In this document: piece after piece, positions 7,789-17,100 of the stretch
Layout: each line of letters starts with the position of its first letter
Position numbering within the stretch: position 1 is the first letter of the stretch
Assembly (NCBI RefSeq): GCF_011766325.1
Contig: NZ_BLLG01000002.1
Location: 248,001 to 312,000, forward strand
From: Streptomyces pacificus
GTDB taxonomy: Bacteria > Actinomycetota > Actinomycetes > Streptomycetales > Streptomycetaceae
Length of the DNA stretch: 64,000 nucleotides
Direction of reading: 5' to 3'
Notes under the pieces: generated by a model
Databases searched by the model: none
Told to the model about the DNA's origin: nothing
Seen by the model: the letters and a program-made list of their open reading frames with translations, nothing else
Program-made: the position numbers and the translations under genes

Positions 7789-9861
7789 GTGGACGGAGAC
7801 GACGCGCGGCGGGAATCGGCCATCCTCGACGCCCTCTTCACACAGGCACCGTTCGGCCTGTACCTGTGTGACGCCGAGCTGCGGGTCGTCCGCTTCAACA
7901 GTGCCGCGCCCGGGGTGCACGGCATCCCCCCCGAGCGGATCCTGGGCAGGACCGTCGCCGAGCTCGTGGAGGGCCGCACGGACGAACCGGTCGCCGCGCT
8001 GGCGGAGGAGGCGCTGCGCACGGGCGCGGTCGTCCGCGACCGGCTGTTCACCGGCAGGTCCCCGGCCCACCCCGACCGGGACATGACCGTCTCGCTGTCG
8101 CTGTTCCGCCTTGAGGAGGCCGACGGCGAGCCGCTCGGCCTTGCGGTCGTCGTCGAGAACGTCACGGAGCGCGAGGCGGCCCTCGGGCGGCTCGCGCTGC
8201 TGAACTCGGCCCGGGAGTCCATCGGCACCAGTCTCGACGCGTACCGCACGGCCGGGGAGCTCGTGGACGTGCTCGTCCCCGGGCTCGCCGACGCCGCGGC
8301 GGTGGACCTCCTGGACGACGCGCTGCGCGGGCGCCCGCTGCGGCCCGGTGCCGTACCCGCGGACACGCCGCTGCGCCGGGCCGCGTTCCGGAGCGTCCTC
8401 GGCGACGAGCGGGGGCCGCCGAAGGGCGGGCTGAACACGTTCGGCCCCCACACCCCGTACTCGCAGGTGCTGAACGACCTGGCACCGCGCCTGATCACCG
8501 GCGTCGACGCGGGCGACGCCTGGCTGGGCGCCGACCCCTCGCGGGGGGATCCCATCGTGTCGGCGGGTGTCCACTCCCTCGTGGTGGTGCCGCTGGCGCT
8601 GCGGGAGACGGTGCTGGGAGTCGCTGCCCTGTACCGCTTCTCGCGTCCCGAGCCGTTCGAGGACACGGATCTCGCGCTGGCGGCGGAACTGATGGCCAAG
8701 GCGGCCGTGCACCTCGACAACGCCTGCAGTTTCGCCCGGGAGCGCACCGTGGCCAGAGCGCTGCAGCAGGGGCTGATGCCGGGGCGGCCGCCCGAGCTGA
8801 CCGCGGTGGACACGGCCTGCGTGTATCTCCCCGAGAGCGCCGGAGGCGACTGGTACGACGTCATCCCGCTGTCCGGTGCCAGGGTCGCCCTGGTCGTGGG
8901 CGATGTCGCCGGGCACGGCATCGAGGCCGCCGCCACCATGGGGCAGCTGCGCACCGCCCTGCGGACGCTCGCGCTGCAGGACCTGGAGCCCGGTGAACTG
9001 CTCGGCCGGCTCGACGAGACGGCCGGTTTCCTCACCCGGACGCGTGCGCCCGTCGGCCAGGACGACGAGACGACCCACGACCACCTCGCCACCTGCGTCT
9101 GCGTGGTCTACGACCCGGTGTCCCGGGCGTGCACCGCCGCCCGGGCCGGCCATCCCCTCCCCGTGATGCTGGGGCCGGACGGCTCGGCGCTGGACTTCGG
9201 CGTACCCGACGGGCCGCCGCTCGGCGCGGGAGGCGGCGGCTACGCGTCCGCGACCACCGTGCTCGAGGAGTCCACCCTGCTGGCGCTCTACACCAACGGG
9301 CTGGTGAACACCGGTGGCCGGGACGGGCCGACGCCCCAGGAACGGCTGCACCGGATCCTCGCCCGGCCCGAGGAGTGCCTCGCCCGGCTCTGCGACTCCG
9401 CGGTCTACGAGCTGGTGCCGCGACTGCCGCGGGAGGACGCGGTACTGCTGCTCGCCCGGACCCGTGCCCTGCCCGCCGACCGGGTCACCAGCTGGACCCT
9501 GCCCCGGGACGCCTCGGTCGTCTCCACCGCCCGCCGACTGATCGAGCACCAGCTCCAGGCGTGGGACATGCCGGACGCCGTCTCCACCACCGAACTGATC
9601 GTCAGCGAGCTGCTGTCCAACGCGATCCGCTACGGGCGAGGCCCGATCAGGCTGCGGGTGATCCTCGACCGCTCGCTGATCTGCGAGGTCTCCGACACCA
9701 GCAGTACCTCACCGCATATGCGCCATGCCACCGAGACGGACGAAGGGGGCCGTGGACTGTTCATCATCATGCAGCTCAGCGACCGGTGGGGCACCCGGAC
9801 CACCGGAGACGGCAAGACCATCTGGTCGGAACAGGTGATCCGGCACGGCCCCGCCCGGTAG
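7789..9861 (+). CDS. PAS-GAF-SpoIIE (PP2C) phosphatase with C-terminal HATPase domain
   Basis: 690 aa from the GTG at 7789, chosen because AGGGG lies 13 bp upstream and the domain begins at once. The frame is open further back but reads as low-complexity sequence there. Order: PAS (about 11-125), GAF (130-320), PP2C phosphatase (330-540; GGDWYDV near 351 and GDVAGHG near 370 hold the metal-binding aspartates), then an RsbW-like GHKL ATPase (about 560-690, SELLSNAIRYG). Such fusions act as partner-switching regulators: the phosphatase dephosphorylates an anti-anti-sigma factor and the kinase domain phosphorylates or binds its partner. No sigma or anti-sigma gene is adjacent. Confidence 0.93.
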   Translation: MDGDDARRESAILDALFTQAPFGLYLCDAELRVVRFNSAAPGVHGIPPERILGRTVAELVEGRTDEPVAALAEEALRTGAVVRDRLFTGRSPAHPDRDMTVSLSLFRLEEADGEPLGLAVVVENVTEREAALGRLALLNSARESIGTSLDAYRTAGELVDVLVPGLADAAAVDLLDDALRGRPLRPGAVPADTPLRRAAFRSVLGDERGPPKGGLNTFGPHTPYSQVLNDLAPRLITGVDAGDAWLGADPSRGDPIVSAGVHSLVVVPLALRETVLGVAALYRFSRPEPFEDTDLALAAELMAKAAVHLDNACSFARERTVARALQQGLMPGRPPELTAVDTACVYLPESAGGDWYDVIPLSGARVALVVGDVAGHGIEAAATMGQLRTALRTLALQDLEPGELLGRLDETAGFLTRTRAPVGQDDETTHDHLATCVCVVYDPVSRACTAARAGHPLPVMLGPDGSALDFGVPDGPPLGAGGGGYASATTVLEESTLLALYTNGLVNTGGRDGPTPQERLHRILARPEECLARLCDSAVYELVPRLPREDAVLLLARTRALPADRVTSWTLPRDASVVSTARRLIEHQLQAWDMPDAVSTTELIVSELLSNAIRYGRGPIRLRVILDRSLICEVSDTSSTSPHMRHATETDEGGRGLFIIMQLSDRWGTRTTGDGKTIWSEQVIRHGPAR

Positions 9862-9929
9862 GGTCCCACGCACACCGGAGCGGCCGAGGGCGTGTCCCGC
9901 CCTGCGCCCCCACTCTCCCGGGCTCGACA

Positions 9930-10300
9930 GCATGGAGGAGGGCACCGCCCGGCTGGTGCGGGCGGGCCCTCTGCATCCGGTGATCCGCCACCCCGACGGC
10001 AGCACCGGGGAACTGCCGGTGGGGGGCGGGCCGCCACTGGGTGTTCCGGCCGGCCAGGAGTACCCGATGACGGAGGCGGGTCTGGTGCCCGGCACCCTGC
10101 CGGCGCTGGTGACGGACGGTCTGGTGGAGTCGGCGGCCCTGCCCGTGGAGGAGGGGTGCGCCGGCTGTGCGACCCGCTCGCCGCGGCCGACCCCTCCGAC
10201 GCCGGGCGGGTGGCCGACGAACTCGTCGCGGACGTGAACCGGCGCGACGACGACGTGGCCTTGCTGCTGCTCCGCTACGACGGCACCCGGGCCCGGCTGG
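9930..10300 (+). pseudogene. 5'-truncated, frameshifted SpoIIE-type PP2C phosphatase remnant
   Basis: One frame from about 9932 reads ARLVRAGPLHPVIRHPDGST and then GLVPGTLPALVTDGLVES, the C-terminal half of a PP2C/SpoIIE domain. At the G-run 10153-10156 the homology jumps to another frame, giving VRRLCDPLAAADPSDAG and DELVADVNRRDDDVALLLL, the normal end of such domains. One extra G would restore a continuous VEEG-VRRL reading. The N-terminal part, including GGDWYDV and GDVxGHG, is absent, so the gene is a relic even if the shift were a sequencing error. It sits directly after the intact PAS-GAF-PP2C gene, which suggests an old paralogue. Confidence 0.75.
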
Positions 10301-10424
10301 ACCGGAGGGGCCGGCGAAGGGCCGCGGCCCGAGCGGGCAGGGGCCCGAGTGGGCAGGGGCCGGCGCGCCGGATGCGCACCGGCCCTCCCCTCGCGGTGTC
10401 CTTCGTCCCCTCGCCGGACCCCGC

Positions 10425-13400
10425 TCAGGCCCTGGTCAGCCGGAGCGTCACGAGCTCGAACGGGCGCAGGGCCAGGGACACCGCGTCGCCGGCGCGCTCC
10501 ACCGCGCCGCCCTCGGCCAGCGGACGCTCGAGCAGGTCCGTGGCCACCGCCGCGGCGAGCGGGAAGCCCGCCGTCAGCGTCGCGCGGGCGCGCCCGCCCC
10601 GGGACTCGTGGAAGCGGACCACCACATCGCCGCTTCCGTCGTCCGCGAGCTTGACCGCGGTCACCACCACGGCGTCGTCGTCCACCTCGACCAGCGGTGC
10701 GACGGCGGCGTCCGCGCCCGTCACCCGCCGCTCCGGGAGGTTCACGCGGTACCCCTCGCGTACCGCGTCGCCGATCGCCGCACCCGGCGCGAGAGCGTGG
10801 CGGAAGCGGTGGACGCCCTGGTCGGTCTGCGGATCGGGGAAGCGCGGGGCGCGCAGCAGGGACGCCCGGAACGTGGTCGTCGTCCCGGAGTCGGCGGCAC
10901 GGACGGTACGGGTCACGTCGTGGCCGTACGTGGAGTCGTTGACCAGTGCGACGCCCCAGTCGGGCTCGCCGATGTGGACGAAGCGGTGGTTGCAGGCCTC
11001 GAACTTGGCCGCCTCCCAGCTGGTGTTGGTGTGCGTCGCCCGGTGGAAGTGGCCGAACTGGGTCTCGGAGGCGTAGCGCTCGGCGTGCACATCGAGCGGG
11101 AAGGCCAGCTTGAGGAACTTCTCGGTCTCGTGCCAGTCGACTTCGGTGTCGATGTCGAGCCGCTTGGCGCCCGGGGCGAGCGACAGCACCTGGGTCGCCC
11201 TGGACGACCCGAAGGAGCGCACGATCCGCACCGCGGCCGCGCCGGCGCCCGCCTCCTCTCCGGCGGGCTCCACCAGGTCGGCCTCCACCAGGTCCGTGCC
11301 GGTGTTGCGGTAGAACTCGTCCACGTCCCAGGCATCCCACATGTTCGGGAAGTCGGGGTGCAGCTGGAGCAGGTTGGCGGCGGCACCGGGCGCGACCGCC
11401 TCGCGTTCGGCACCGATGTCGTACGCCGAGACGACGAGGCCGCGTTCGTCGATCTCCACCCTGAGCAGCCCGTTGCCGAGGACGTACCCGCCGCCCTCGC
11501 GCGGCCGCAGGTGCGCCTCGCCGCCGCCGGCCGGCCGTCCGGCGCCGCCCGCGGGGACGCCGTGGCGGGCGTGCGGGGCCGGGTTGAAGACGAGTTCGGC
11601 GGTTCCGTGGCCGGCGAGTGCCCGCTGGGCGGCGTCGACGACGGCGTTCAGCTCGCCGGCGACCGCCGCGTACGTCTTCTCGGCCTCGCGGTGCACCCAG
11701 GCGATGGAGGAACCGGGGAGGATGTCGTGGAACTGGTGCAGCAGCACCGTCTTCCAGATCCGGTCCAGCTGCTCGTACGGGTAGCGGAACCCGGTGCGCA
11801 CCGCGGCCGTCGCGGCCCACAGCTCGGCCTCGCGCAGCAGGTGCTCGGAGCGGCGGTTGCCCTGCTTGGTCCTCGCCTGGCTGGTGAGCGTCGCCCGGTG
11901 CAGTTCGAGGTACAGCTCCCCCACCCATACCGGCGGATCGGCGTACTCGGCCTCGGCCTTGGTGAAGAACGCCTCCGGGGTCTCCCAGACCACCGTCGCC
12001 GCGCCCTCCAGGTCCCGCATCCGGGCCGCCTTGGCCACCATCTCCCGGGTGGTGCCGCCTCCTCCGTCGCCCCAGCCGGTCGGCGCCAGCGAGTGCCGGG
12101 CGACTCCCTTGTCCTTGAAGTTCCGCGCGGCGTGCGCGATCTCGCTGCCCTTCATGGAGCAGTTGTAGGTGTCCACCGGCGGGAAGTGGGTGAAGATCCG
12201 GGTCCCGTCGATGCCCTCCCAACGGAAGGTGTGGTGGGGGAACTTGTTCGTCTGCGACCACGAGATCTTCTGGGTGAGCAGCCACTTGGAGCCGGCCGCC
12301 TTGATGATCTGGGGCAGTCCCGCGGCGAACCCGAAGGTGTCGGGGAGCCAGGCCTCGTCGTTCTCGATGCCGAACTCGTCCAGGAAGAACCGCTTGCCGT
12401 GCACGAACTGACGGGCCATCGCCTCCGAGCCGGGCATGTTGGTGTCGGACTCCACCCACATGCCGCCCGCCGGCACGAACCGGCCGTCGGCGACGGCCTT
12501 CTTCACCCTGGCCCACACCTCGGGCCGGTGCTCCTTGACCCAGGCCCACTGCTGCGCCTGCGACATGGCGAAGACGAAGTCCGGTTCGTCCTCCAGGAGG
12601 GCCGTCATGTTGGAGGTGGTGCGGGCGACCTTGCGTACGGTCTCCCGGAGCGGCCACAGCCAGGCGGAGTCGATGTGCGCGTGCCCGACGGCGCTGATGC
12701 GGTGCGCCGAGGGCTCGGCGGGGGTGGCCAGCACCTGCTCCAGGCAGGCCCGGGCGGCGGCGGCCGTGCCGGGGACGTCCTGGAGGTCGACGGCGTCCAG
12801 GGCCCGGTCCACCGCCCGCAGGATCTCGAAGCGCCGGGCGGAGTCCGCGGGGAGCTCCGCCATCAGCTCGCCCAGCACCTCGAGGTCCATCACCAGCTGC
12901 CAGACGCTCTCCTCGAAGACGGCGAGGTCCATCCGGGCCAGCCGGTACTGCGGCTCGCTGCCGGCGGTCTCCTTGTCGCCCAGCGGGGTGGGGAGGAAGG
13001 GGTGGTAGTCGAGGATGACCGGGTTGGACGCCGCCTCGATGTGCAGCCGCACCTCCTCGCCGCCTTCGACGGGCGCCCCGATCCGGACCCACTGGTTGCG
13101 CGGGTTCAGCCCCTTCACCGGGGTGCCGTCGGGCCGGTAGACGAGCCCTTCGCACTGGAACCCCGGCATGTTCTCGTCGAAGCCGAGGTCGAGGACCGCC
13201 TCGACGGTCCGGCCTGCCCAGGCCGCGGGGACGGTCCCGGTGACCCGGAACCAGCTGGTCCCCCACGGCGCGCCCCATCTCGTGCCGACCGCGATCGGCG
13301 ACGGGTCGGCGGCCAGCCCCTCCTCGACCGGTACGGGCTCACCGGGGGCGTTCCACACGGCCACGTCCAGCGGGACGGACGCGGAGTACACGGCGGGTCG

Positions 13401-13460
13401 GATGCGCTCGTCGAGGACGCGCTTGAGTCGGGCCTCGACCAGGCTGCGGTCGTCATGCAT
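10425..13460 (-). CDS. GH38 alpha-mannosidase
   Basis: 1011 aa, the usual length for bacterial GH38. After an N-terminal beta-domain, GHAHIDSAWLWPL (about residue 257) gives the zinc-binding His-x-Asp. WVESDTNMPGSEA (about 332) holds the catalytic nucleophile Asp, and FPHHTFRWEGIDGTR follows. The C-terminal half is the beta-sandwich region ending FELVTLRLTRA. There is no signal peptide, so it acts in the cytosol on imported mannosides. It is the last gene of a minus-strand set with an ABC importer, GH5 and GH85 enzymes, pointing to alpha-mannose removal from high-mannose N-glycan pieces. Confidence 0.95.
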   Translation of the reverse strand: MHDDRSLVEARLKRVLDERIRPAVYSASVPLDVAVWNAPGEPVPVEEGLAADPSPIAVGTRWGAPWGTSWFRVTGTVPAAWAGRTVEAVLDLGFDENMPGFQCEGLVYRPDGTPVKGLNPRNQWVRIGAPVEGGEEVRLHIEAASNPVILDYHPFLPTPLGDKETAGSEPQYRLARMDLAVFEESVWQLVMDLEVLGELMAELPADSARRFEILRAVDRALDAVDLQDVPGTAAAARACLEQVLATPAEPSAHRISAVGHAHIDSAWLWPLRETVRKVARTTSNMTALLEDEPDFVFAMSQAQQWAWVKEHRPEVWARVKKAVADGRFVPAGGMWVESDTNMPGSEAMARQFVHGKRFFLDEFGIENDEAWLPDTFGFAAGLPQIIKAAGSKWLLTQKISWSQTNKFPHHTFRWEGIDGTRIFTHFPPVDTYNCSMKGSEIAHAARNFKDKGVARHSLAPTGWGDGGGGTTREMVAKAARMRDLEGAATVVWETPEAFFTKAEAEYADPPVWVGELYLELHRATLTSQARTKQGNRRSEHLLREAELWAATAAVRTGFRYPYEQLDRIWKTVLLHQFHDILPGSSIAWVHREAEKTYAAVAGELNAVVDAAQRALAGHGTAELVFNPAPHARHGVPAGGAGRPAGGGEAHLRPREGGGYVLGNGLLRVEIDERGLVVSAYDIGAEREAVAPGAAANLLQLHPDFPNMWDAWDVDEFYRNTGTDLVEADLVEPAGEEAGAGAAAVRIVRSFGSSRATQVLSLAPGAKRLDIDTEVDWHETEKFLKLAFPLDVHAERYASETQFGHFHRATHTNTSWEAAKFEACNHRFVHIGEPDWGVALVNDSTYGHDVTRTVRAADSGTTTTFRASLLRAPRFPDPQTDQGVHRFRHALAPGAAIGDAVREGYRVNLPERRVTGADAAVAPLVEVDDDAVVVTAVKLADDGSGDVVVRFHESRGGRARATLTAGFPLAAAVATDLLERPLAEGGAVERAGDAVSLALRPFELVTLRLTRA

Positions 13461-13505
13461 GGGGTTCTGCTCCGTAAGGGGTCGGGGTGCGGGGGGTGCG
13501 GGCCG

Positions 13506-15566
13506 TCACCAGGGGTGGACGGCGGATGCGGCGGCGGAGGCCGTGTAGAGCTCGCCGACGGCGCGGACCTCGATGCGCAGGGCCGGTTCGCCCGGCTCCG
13601 GGCGCAGCCCGGCGACGTGGAACGCGGTCTGGCAGGTGCCGCCGAGGAAGCGCCGGGTGCCGTCGGGGAGGACGCGGTGCAGTTCGTAGTGGCGCAGGGG
13701 GCCGGGTGCCGCGGTCCAGCGCAGCCGCAGCCCGGTGCCCTCGTCGTCGGTGGCGCTGCCGGTGACGAGGAGCTCGGCCGGGGAGGCGGGCGATGCGGTT
13801 TCGTTCCGCACCGCCAGTCCGCCGAGCCGGTAGGCCACGGTGCCGTCGCCGGTGAGCCGGACCCCGAGGGCGTGCAGCTCGCCCGAGAGGCCGTTCAGCC
13901 GCAGGGCCGCGGTCGTCCAGCCGCTGCCGCCGGGCAGGGTCCCGGCGGGCACGTAGGTGTACGGGACCGGGTCGCCGGGCTGGTCCGGCTCCCGGGTGGC
14001 GACGGCGAGTTCGACGGTGACGGGGCCCTCGTCCGCCCGGTGGGCGAGCTCGACGACGGTGCCGGGGCCGAGCGGCAGCCGGGTCGCGTAGAGCTCGACC
14101 GTCGCCGGGGCGTCGAGCGGGCCGGCGACCAGGACGCTGCTGCCGCCGCGCCAGGCGTCGGCGAAGTCGAAGGAGACGGCCGGGCGGCGGCCTTCGGTCC
14201 GTACGACCCATCGGCGGCCCGGCAGCCTGTCCTGGAGGCCGAGGTGGTTCCACTCGCTGCCGGAGGTGACGGTGCCCTCCTCGTACCAGCGCAGTCCGTG
14301 TCCGGTGTTGAAGGTCGTGGCGAACGGCAGTGCGGTGACGGTGGAGCGGTCGGCGACGGCGGTCGCCGGGGCGCGCCATCCGCTGTCGCCGTCCGGGACG
14401 GACGGGTCGAGCGACTGCCCGGTCCAGAAGCGGTCGTCGGCGGCGTGGAACTGGCCCGGGGTACGGCCCGCGGGGAGGTGGTTGCGGGTCCACTCGGGGC
14501 GGTAGAAGCCGTAGGAGACGACGTGGTCCCGGTCGCGGGGGATGATCGCGTCCCAGTCGACGGCCTTGTTCCAGCCGTTCGCCTCGACGTCGACCCCGGC
14601 CCACAACGCGTAGCGGCTGCGGTCGAGCGCGGCCGCGCGGGTGGCGGAGGACGCGAGCCGGGACGGTGTCCAGCGGAAGTCCACGAACATCGAGTCGGCG
14701 GTCCGGAAGAAGTCCTGGTTGCGCTCGTTGAGCGCGCCCTGCCAGGACACCGTGCCGCCGGCCGTCATCGCGTCGTACCAGGTGACGCGCAGCCCGGCGG
14801 ACTCGCCGCGGGCTTTGAGGTCCCGCACGAAGGCGAGCATCTCGGCGCCGAGGGCCGCGTCGCCGCCCTCCGTCTCCGCGTTGACGAACCAGCCGTCGAA
14901 GCCGTGGGCGGTGGCGACCTCGACCAGCTTCGCGGCGAGGGGGAAGCGGCCCAGGGAGTCGCGCTGCACCAGGTCGCGCGTCCACCGCAGGTCGCCGCCC
15001 CAGTGCACGGGCGGCAGGAACACGGTGCCGAGGACGGGGACGCCGTGGCGGTGGGCGGCGTCCACGACGGGAGCGTTCGGGGCCAGGATCAGGCCCTCCC
15101 CCGCCGAGCCGCCCCAGAAGACGAGTTCGTCGAGGTACGCCCAGTGCGTCAGTGCGTAGTGGTCGGCGGTCGGCGCGCCCTGGGAGGGGTTGCTTGAGGT
15201 GTGCCCGAAGGACACCAGCGACTGGACGCGGGCCTGGCCGGTGCGTGCCGTGCGGTTCGGCGGGACGGGTGTGAAGCGCGGGGCCAGCGGCACGGCCGCG
15301 GTGTTGAAGGGCAGGTCCGGGTCGTCCTCGGCCCGCCAGGTGCTGAGGCTGCGCCAGGTGACGCCCTCGCCGGGGGTCCCGGCGGGCAGCGAGTCGGGGA
15401 ACCAGTAGGAGGCGTGCGGCCGGAGGTCCCCGGTCGCCGCGGCCTCGGCGGTGCTGCCGGCGCGCGGCGCGGCGGCGGCCCGCCCCAGGGGGAGGAGGGC
15501 GGCCGCGGCACCCGCCGCTCCCGCGATGACCACGCTGCGGCGGCGGGGGGCGATGGGCTGGGTCAT
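13506..15566 (-). CDS. Secreted GH85 endo-beta-N-acetylglucosaminidase (ENGase)
   Basis: 686 aa. The start at 15566 was chosen because it gives a Tat-like signal (MTQPIAPRRRSVVIAGAAGA, then AAAAPRAG). The GH85 catalytic barrel contains LDELVFWGGSAGEG, VLGTVFLPPVHWGGD and GFDGWFVNAETEGG (about 218-231, with the substrate-assisting Asn and the acid Glu), followed by two beta-rich domains. The family cleaves the chitobiose core of N-glycans between the two GlcNAc residues. Being exported, it would free glycans outside the cell for import by the neighbouring ABC transporter. The twin-arginine motif is imperfect. Confidence 0.93.
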   Translation of the reverse strand: MTQPIAPRRRSVVIAGAAGAAAALLPLGRAAAAPRAGSTAEAAATGDLRPHASYWFPDSLPAGTPGEGVTWRSLSTWRAEDDPDLPFNTAAVPLAPRFTPVPPNRTARTGQARVQSLVSFGHTSSNPSQGAPTADHYALTHWAYLDELVFWGGSAGEGLILAPNAPVVDAAHRHGVPVLGTVFLPPVHWGGDLRWTRDLVQRDSLGRFPLAAKLVEVATAHGFDGWFVNAETEGGDAALGAEMLAFVRDLKARGESAGLRVTWYDAMTAGGTVSWQGALNERNQDFFRTADSMFVDFRWTPSRLASSATRAAALDRSRYALWAGVDVEANGWNKAVDWDAIIPRDRDHVVSYGFYRPEWTRNHLPAGRTPGQFHAADDRFWTGQSLDPSVPDGDSGWRAPATAVADRSTVTALPFATTFNTGHGLRWYEEGTVTSGSEWNHLGLQDRLPGRRWVVRTEGRRPAVSFDFADAWRGGSSVLVAGPLDAPATVELYATRLPLGPGTVVELAHRADEGPVTVELAVATREPDQPGDPVPYTYVPAGTLPGGSGWTTAALRLNGLSGELHALGVRLTGDGTVAYRLGGLAVRNETASPASPAELLVTGSATDDEGTGLRLRWTAAPGPLRHYELHRVLPDGTRRFLGGTCQTAFHVAGLRPEPGEPALRIEVRAVGELYTASAAASAVHPW

Positions 15567-15778
15567 GGTGTGCTCCGTGTCGGTGGCTGACGAGGGACGG
15601 TGCGGTGCGGGAGCGGTCTCCGCGCTGCGGGTCGGCTGCTCAGGGACGGTACGGGACGGCGCCGGGCCCGGGCACGTCCCCCCTCCCGTGATCGGGCGCC
15701 GGGCGGCCGGCCGGCCGCTGCCCCCGGGGGTCGGCGGCCGGCGGCCGGCACCACGGCCGCCGCCGGTGGCCGGGGGCG

Positions 15779-17029
15779 TCACCGGACCTCCTCCGGGGTG
15801 ACCACCTCGGTGATGCCCCGGGCGGCGAGGTGCCCGGGGTCGGCGGCCCGTCCTGCCAGGACGGCGGCGGGCCTGGCCCCCTCCGCGGTGAGCCGGGCGA
15901 AGGCCTCGAAGACGGCGCCGCCCGGGGCGCAGACCGAGCGCCGCCGGGGGCCGTCCTCCTCGCCCGCGTCGACGACGAGCGCGGTGGTCCGGGGGGCCGG
16001 CCGGTGCGGGTGCTCCCGCTGCTCGCGGACGATGCGGGCGATGGCCCGCCCGATCGGCTTGACCTCGCGGTCGCTGGTCATCAGGCCCAGGCTGTACTCG
16101 AGTTCGGGGAAGTCCGCCAGCGAGCGCGACACGTCGTGCGAGCACCACCAGGTGACGCCCCACAGGTCCTCGCAGTCGAGGACGTTGGCGACGGTCGCCT
16201 CGGTGAAGGCGGCCGCGTGCTCGGCGGGGACCAGCGGTGCGGGCGCGCCGACCTCCTGCAGCCACACCGGGCGGTGCGGCTCGTCCGCCCACGCCTTGGA
16301 GAGTTCGACGAGGTACGCGGCGTGCTGCTCGGTCGCCGTCCCGGTGCGGCCGTGGCGCTGCGCCGTGCCGTTGAAGACCCAGGAGTGCACGGCGGTGACG
16401 GCGCCCAGCCGGGCCGAGTGCGCGGGCGTGAACGGCTGGTCGTCCTGGTACCAGGCGGCGTCGTACTCGGCGTGCAGGTGCAGTCTCCCGGGCGCGCCCT
16501 CCTCGCAGGCGGCCAGCAGGGCGCCGAGCCACTGCTCCGCCTGCGCCGGTGTGATCCGGTCGGGGTCGGGGTGCGGTCCTGCGGAGAACTGGTTGACCTC
16601 GTTGCCGACGGTCATGCCGATGAAGTTGGGCCGGTCGGCGAGGGCCTGGGCGAGGGTGCGCAGATACGCGGCCTGGCCCGCCACCACGTCGGGGTCGGTG
16701 AAGATGTTGCGGCGGTGCCAGGTCTGCGTCCACGACGGCAGGAAGTCGAAGCTCGACAGGTGCCCCTGGAGCCCGTCGACGTTGACGTCGAGCCCGCGCT
16801 CCGCGGCGGCGTCGGCGAGCTGGACGAGCTGTTCCACGGCCCGCGGGCGGATCAGGGTGCGGTTGGGCTGGAAGACGGGCCAGAGCGGGAAGACCCGGAC
16901 GTGGTCCAGACCCAGTGCCGCGACGGAGTCCAGGTCGGCCCGTACGGTGTCGAGGTCGAAGTCGAGCCAGTGGTGGAACCATCCCCGGCTCGGGGTGTAG
17001 TTGGCGCCGAAGCGCACGCGTGAGGACAT
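15779..17029 (-). CDS. GH5-type beta-mannosidase/mannanase-like glycoside hydrolase
   Basis: 416 aa from the ATG at 17029. A clan-A barrel is visible: RFGANYTPSRGWFHHW at the N-terminus, DHVRVFPLWPVFQPN, the acid/base in TVGNEVNQF (about 140) and the nucleophile in VWLQEVGAP (about 255). There is no signal peptide. Some GH5 members next to ENGases cleave the Man-beta-1,4-GlcNAc core left after alpha-mannosidase action (known for a bifidobacterial GH5_18 enzyme). That role fits here, since the neighbours are GH85, GH38 and a sugar importer. The exact subfamily is inferred. Confidence 0.85.
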   Translation of the reverse strand: MSSRVRFGANYTPSRGWFHHWLDFDLDTVRADLDSVAALGLDHVRVFPLWPVFQPNRTLIRPRAVEQLVQLADAAAERGLDVNVDGLQGHLSSFDFLPSWTQTWHRRNIFTDPDVVAGQAAYLRTLAQALADRPNFIGMTVGNEVNQFSAGPHPDPDRITPAQAEQWLGALLAACEEGAPGRLHLHAEYDAAWYQDDQPFTPAHSARLGAVTAVHSWVFNGTAQRHGRTGTATEQHAAYLVELSKAWADEPHRPVWLQEVGAPAPLVPAEHAAAFTEATVANVLDCEDLWGVTWWCSHDVSRSLADFPELEYSLGLMTSDREVKPIGRAIARIVREQREHPHRPAPRTTALVVDAGEEDGPRRRSVCAPGGAVFEAFARLTAEGARPAAVLAGRAADPGHLAARGITEVVTPEEVR

Positions 17030-17100
17030 GGACGTCCGAGGCTCCTCGGAGGGTCGGGGCAGGGCCGCCGCTGCGGCGGCCCTGTCGTGTTGACGGTGCA

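Noticed and set aside
5964..9092. Long minus-strand open frame (about 1,042 codons) across the membrane protein and PP2C genes
   Set aside because: It overlaps two well-supported genes in other frames and shows only Arg/Pro/Ser-rich low-complexity sequence.
10167..15197. Very long plus-strand open frame (about 1,676 codons) across the GH38 and GH85 genes
   Set aside because: It is the antisense shadow of two real genes in very GC-rich DNA; it has no domain motif, and its Arg/Gly/Val/Leu bias is typical of such shadows.
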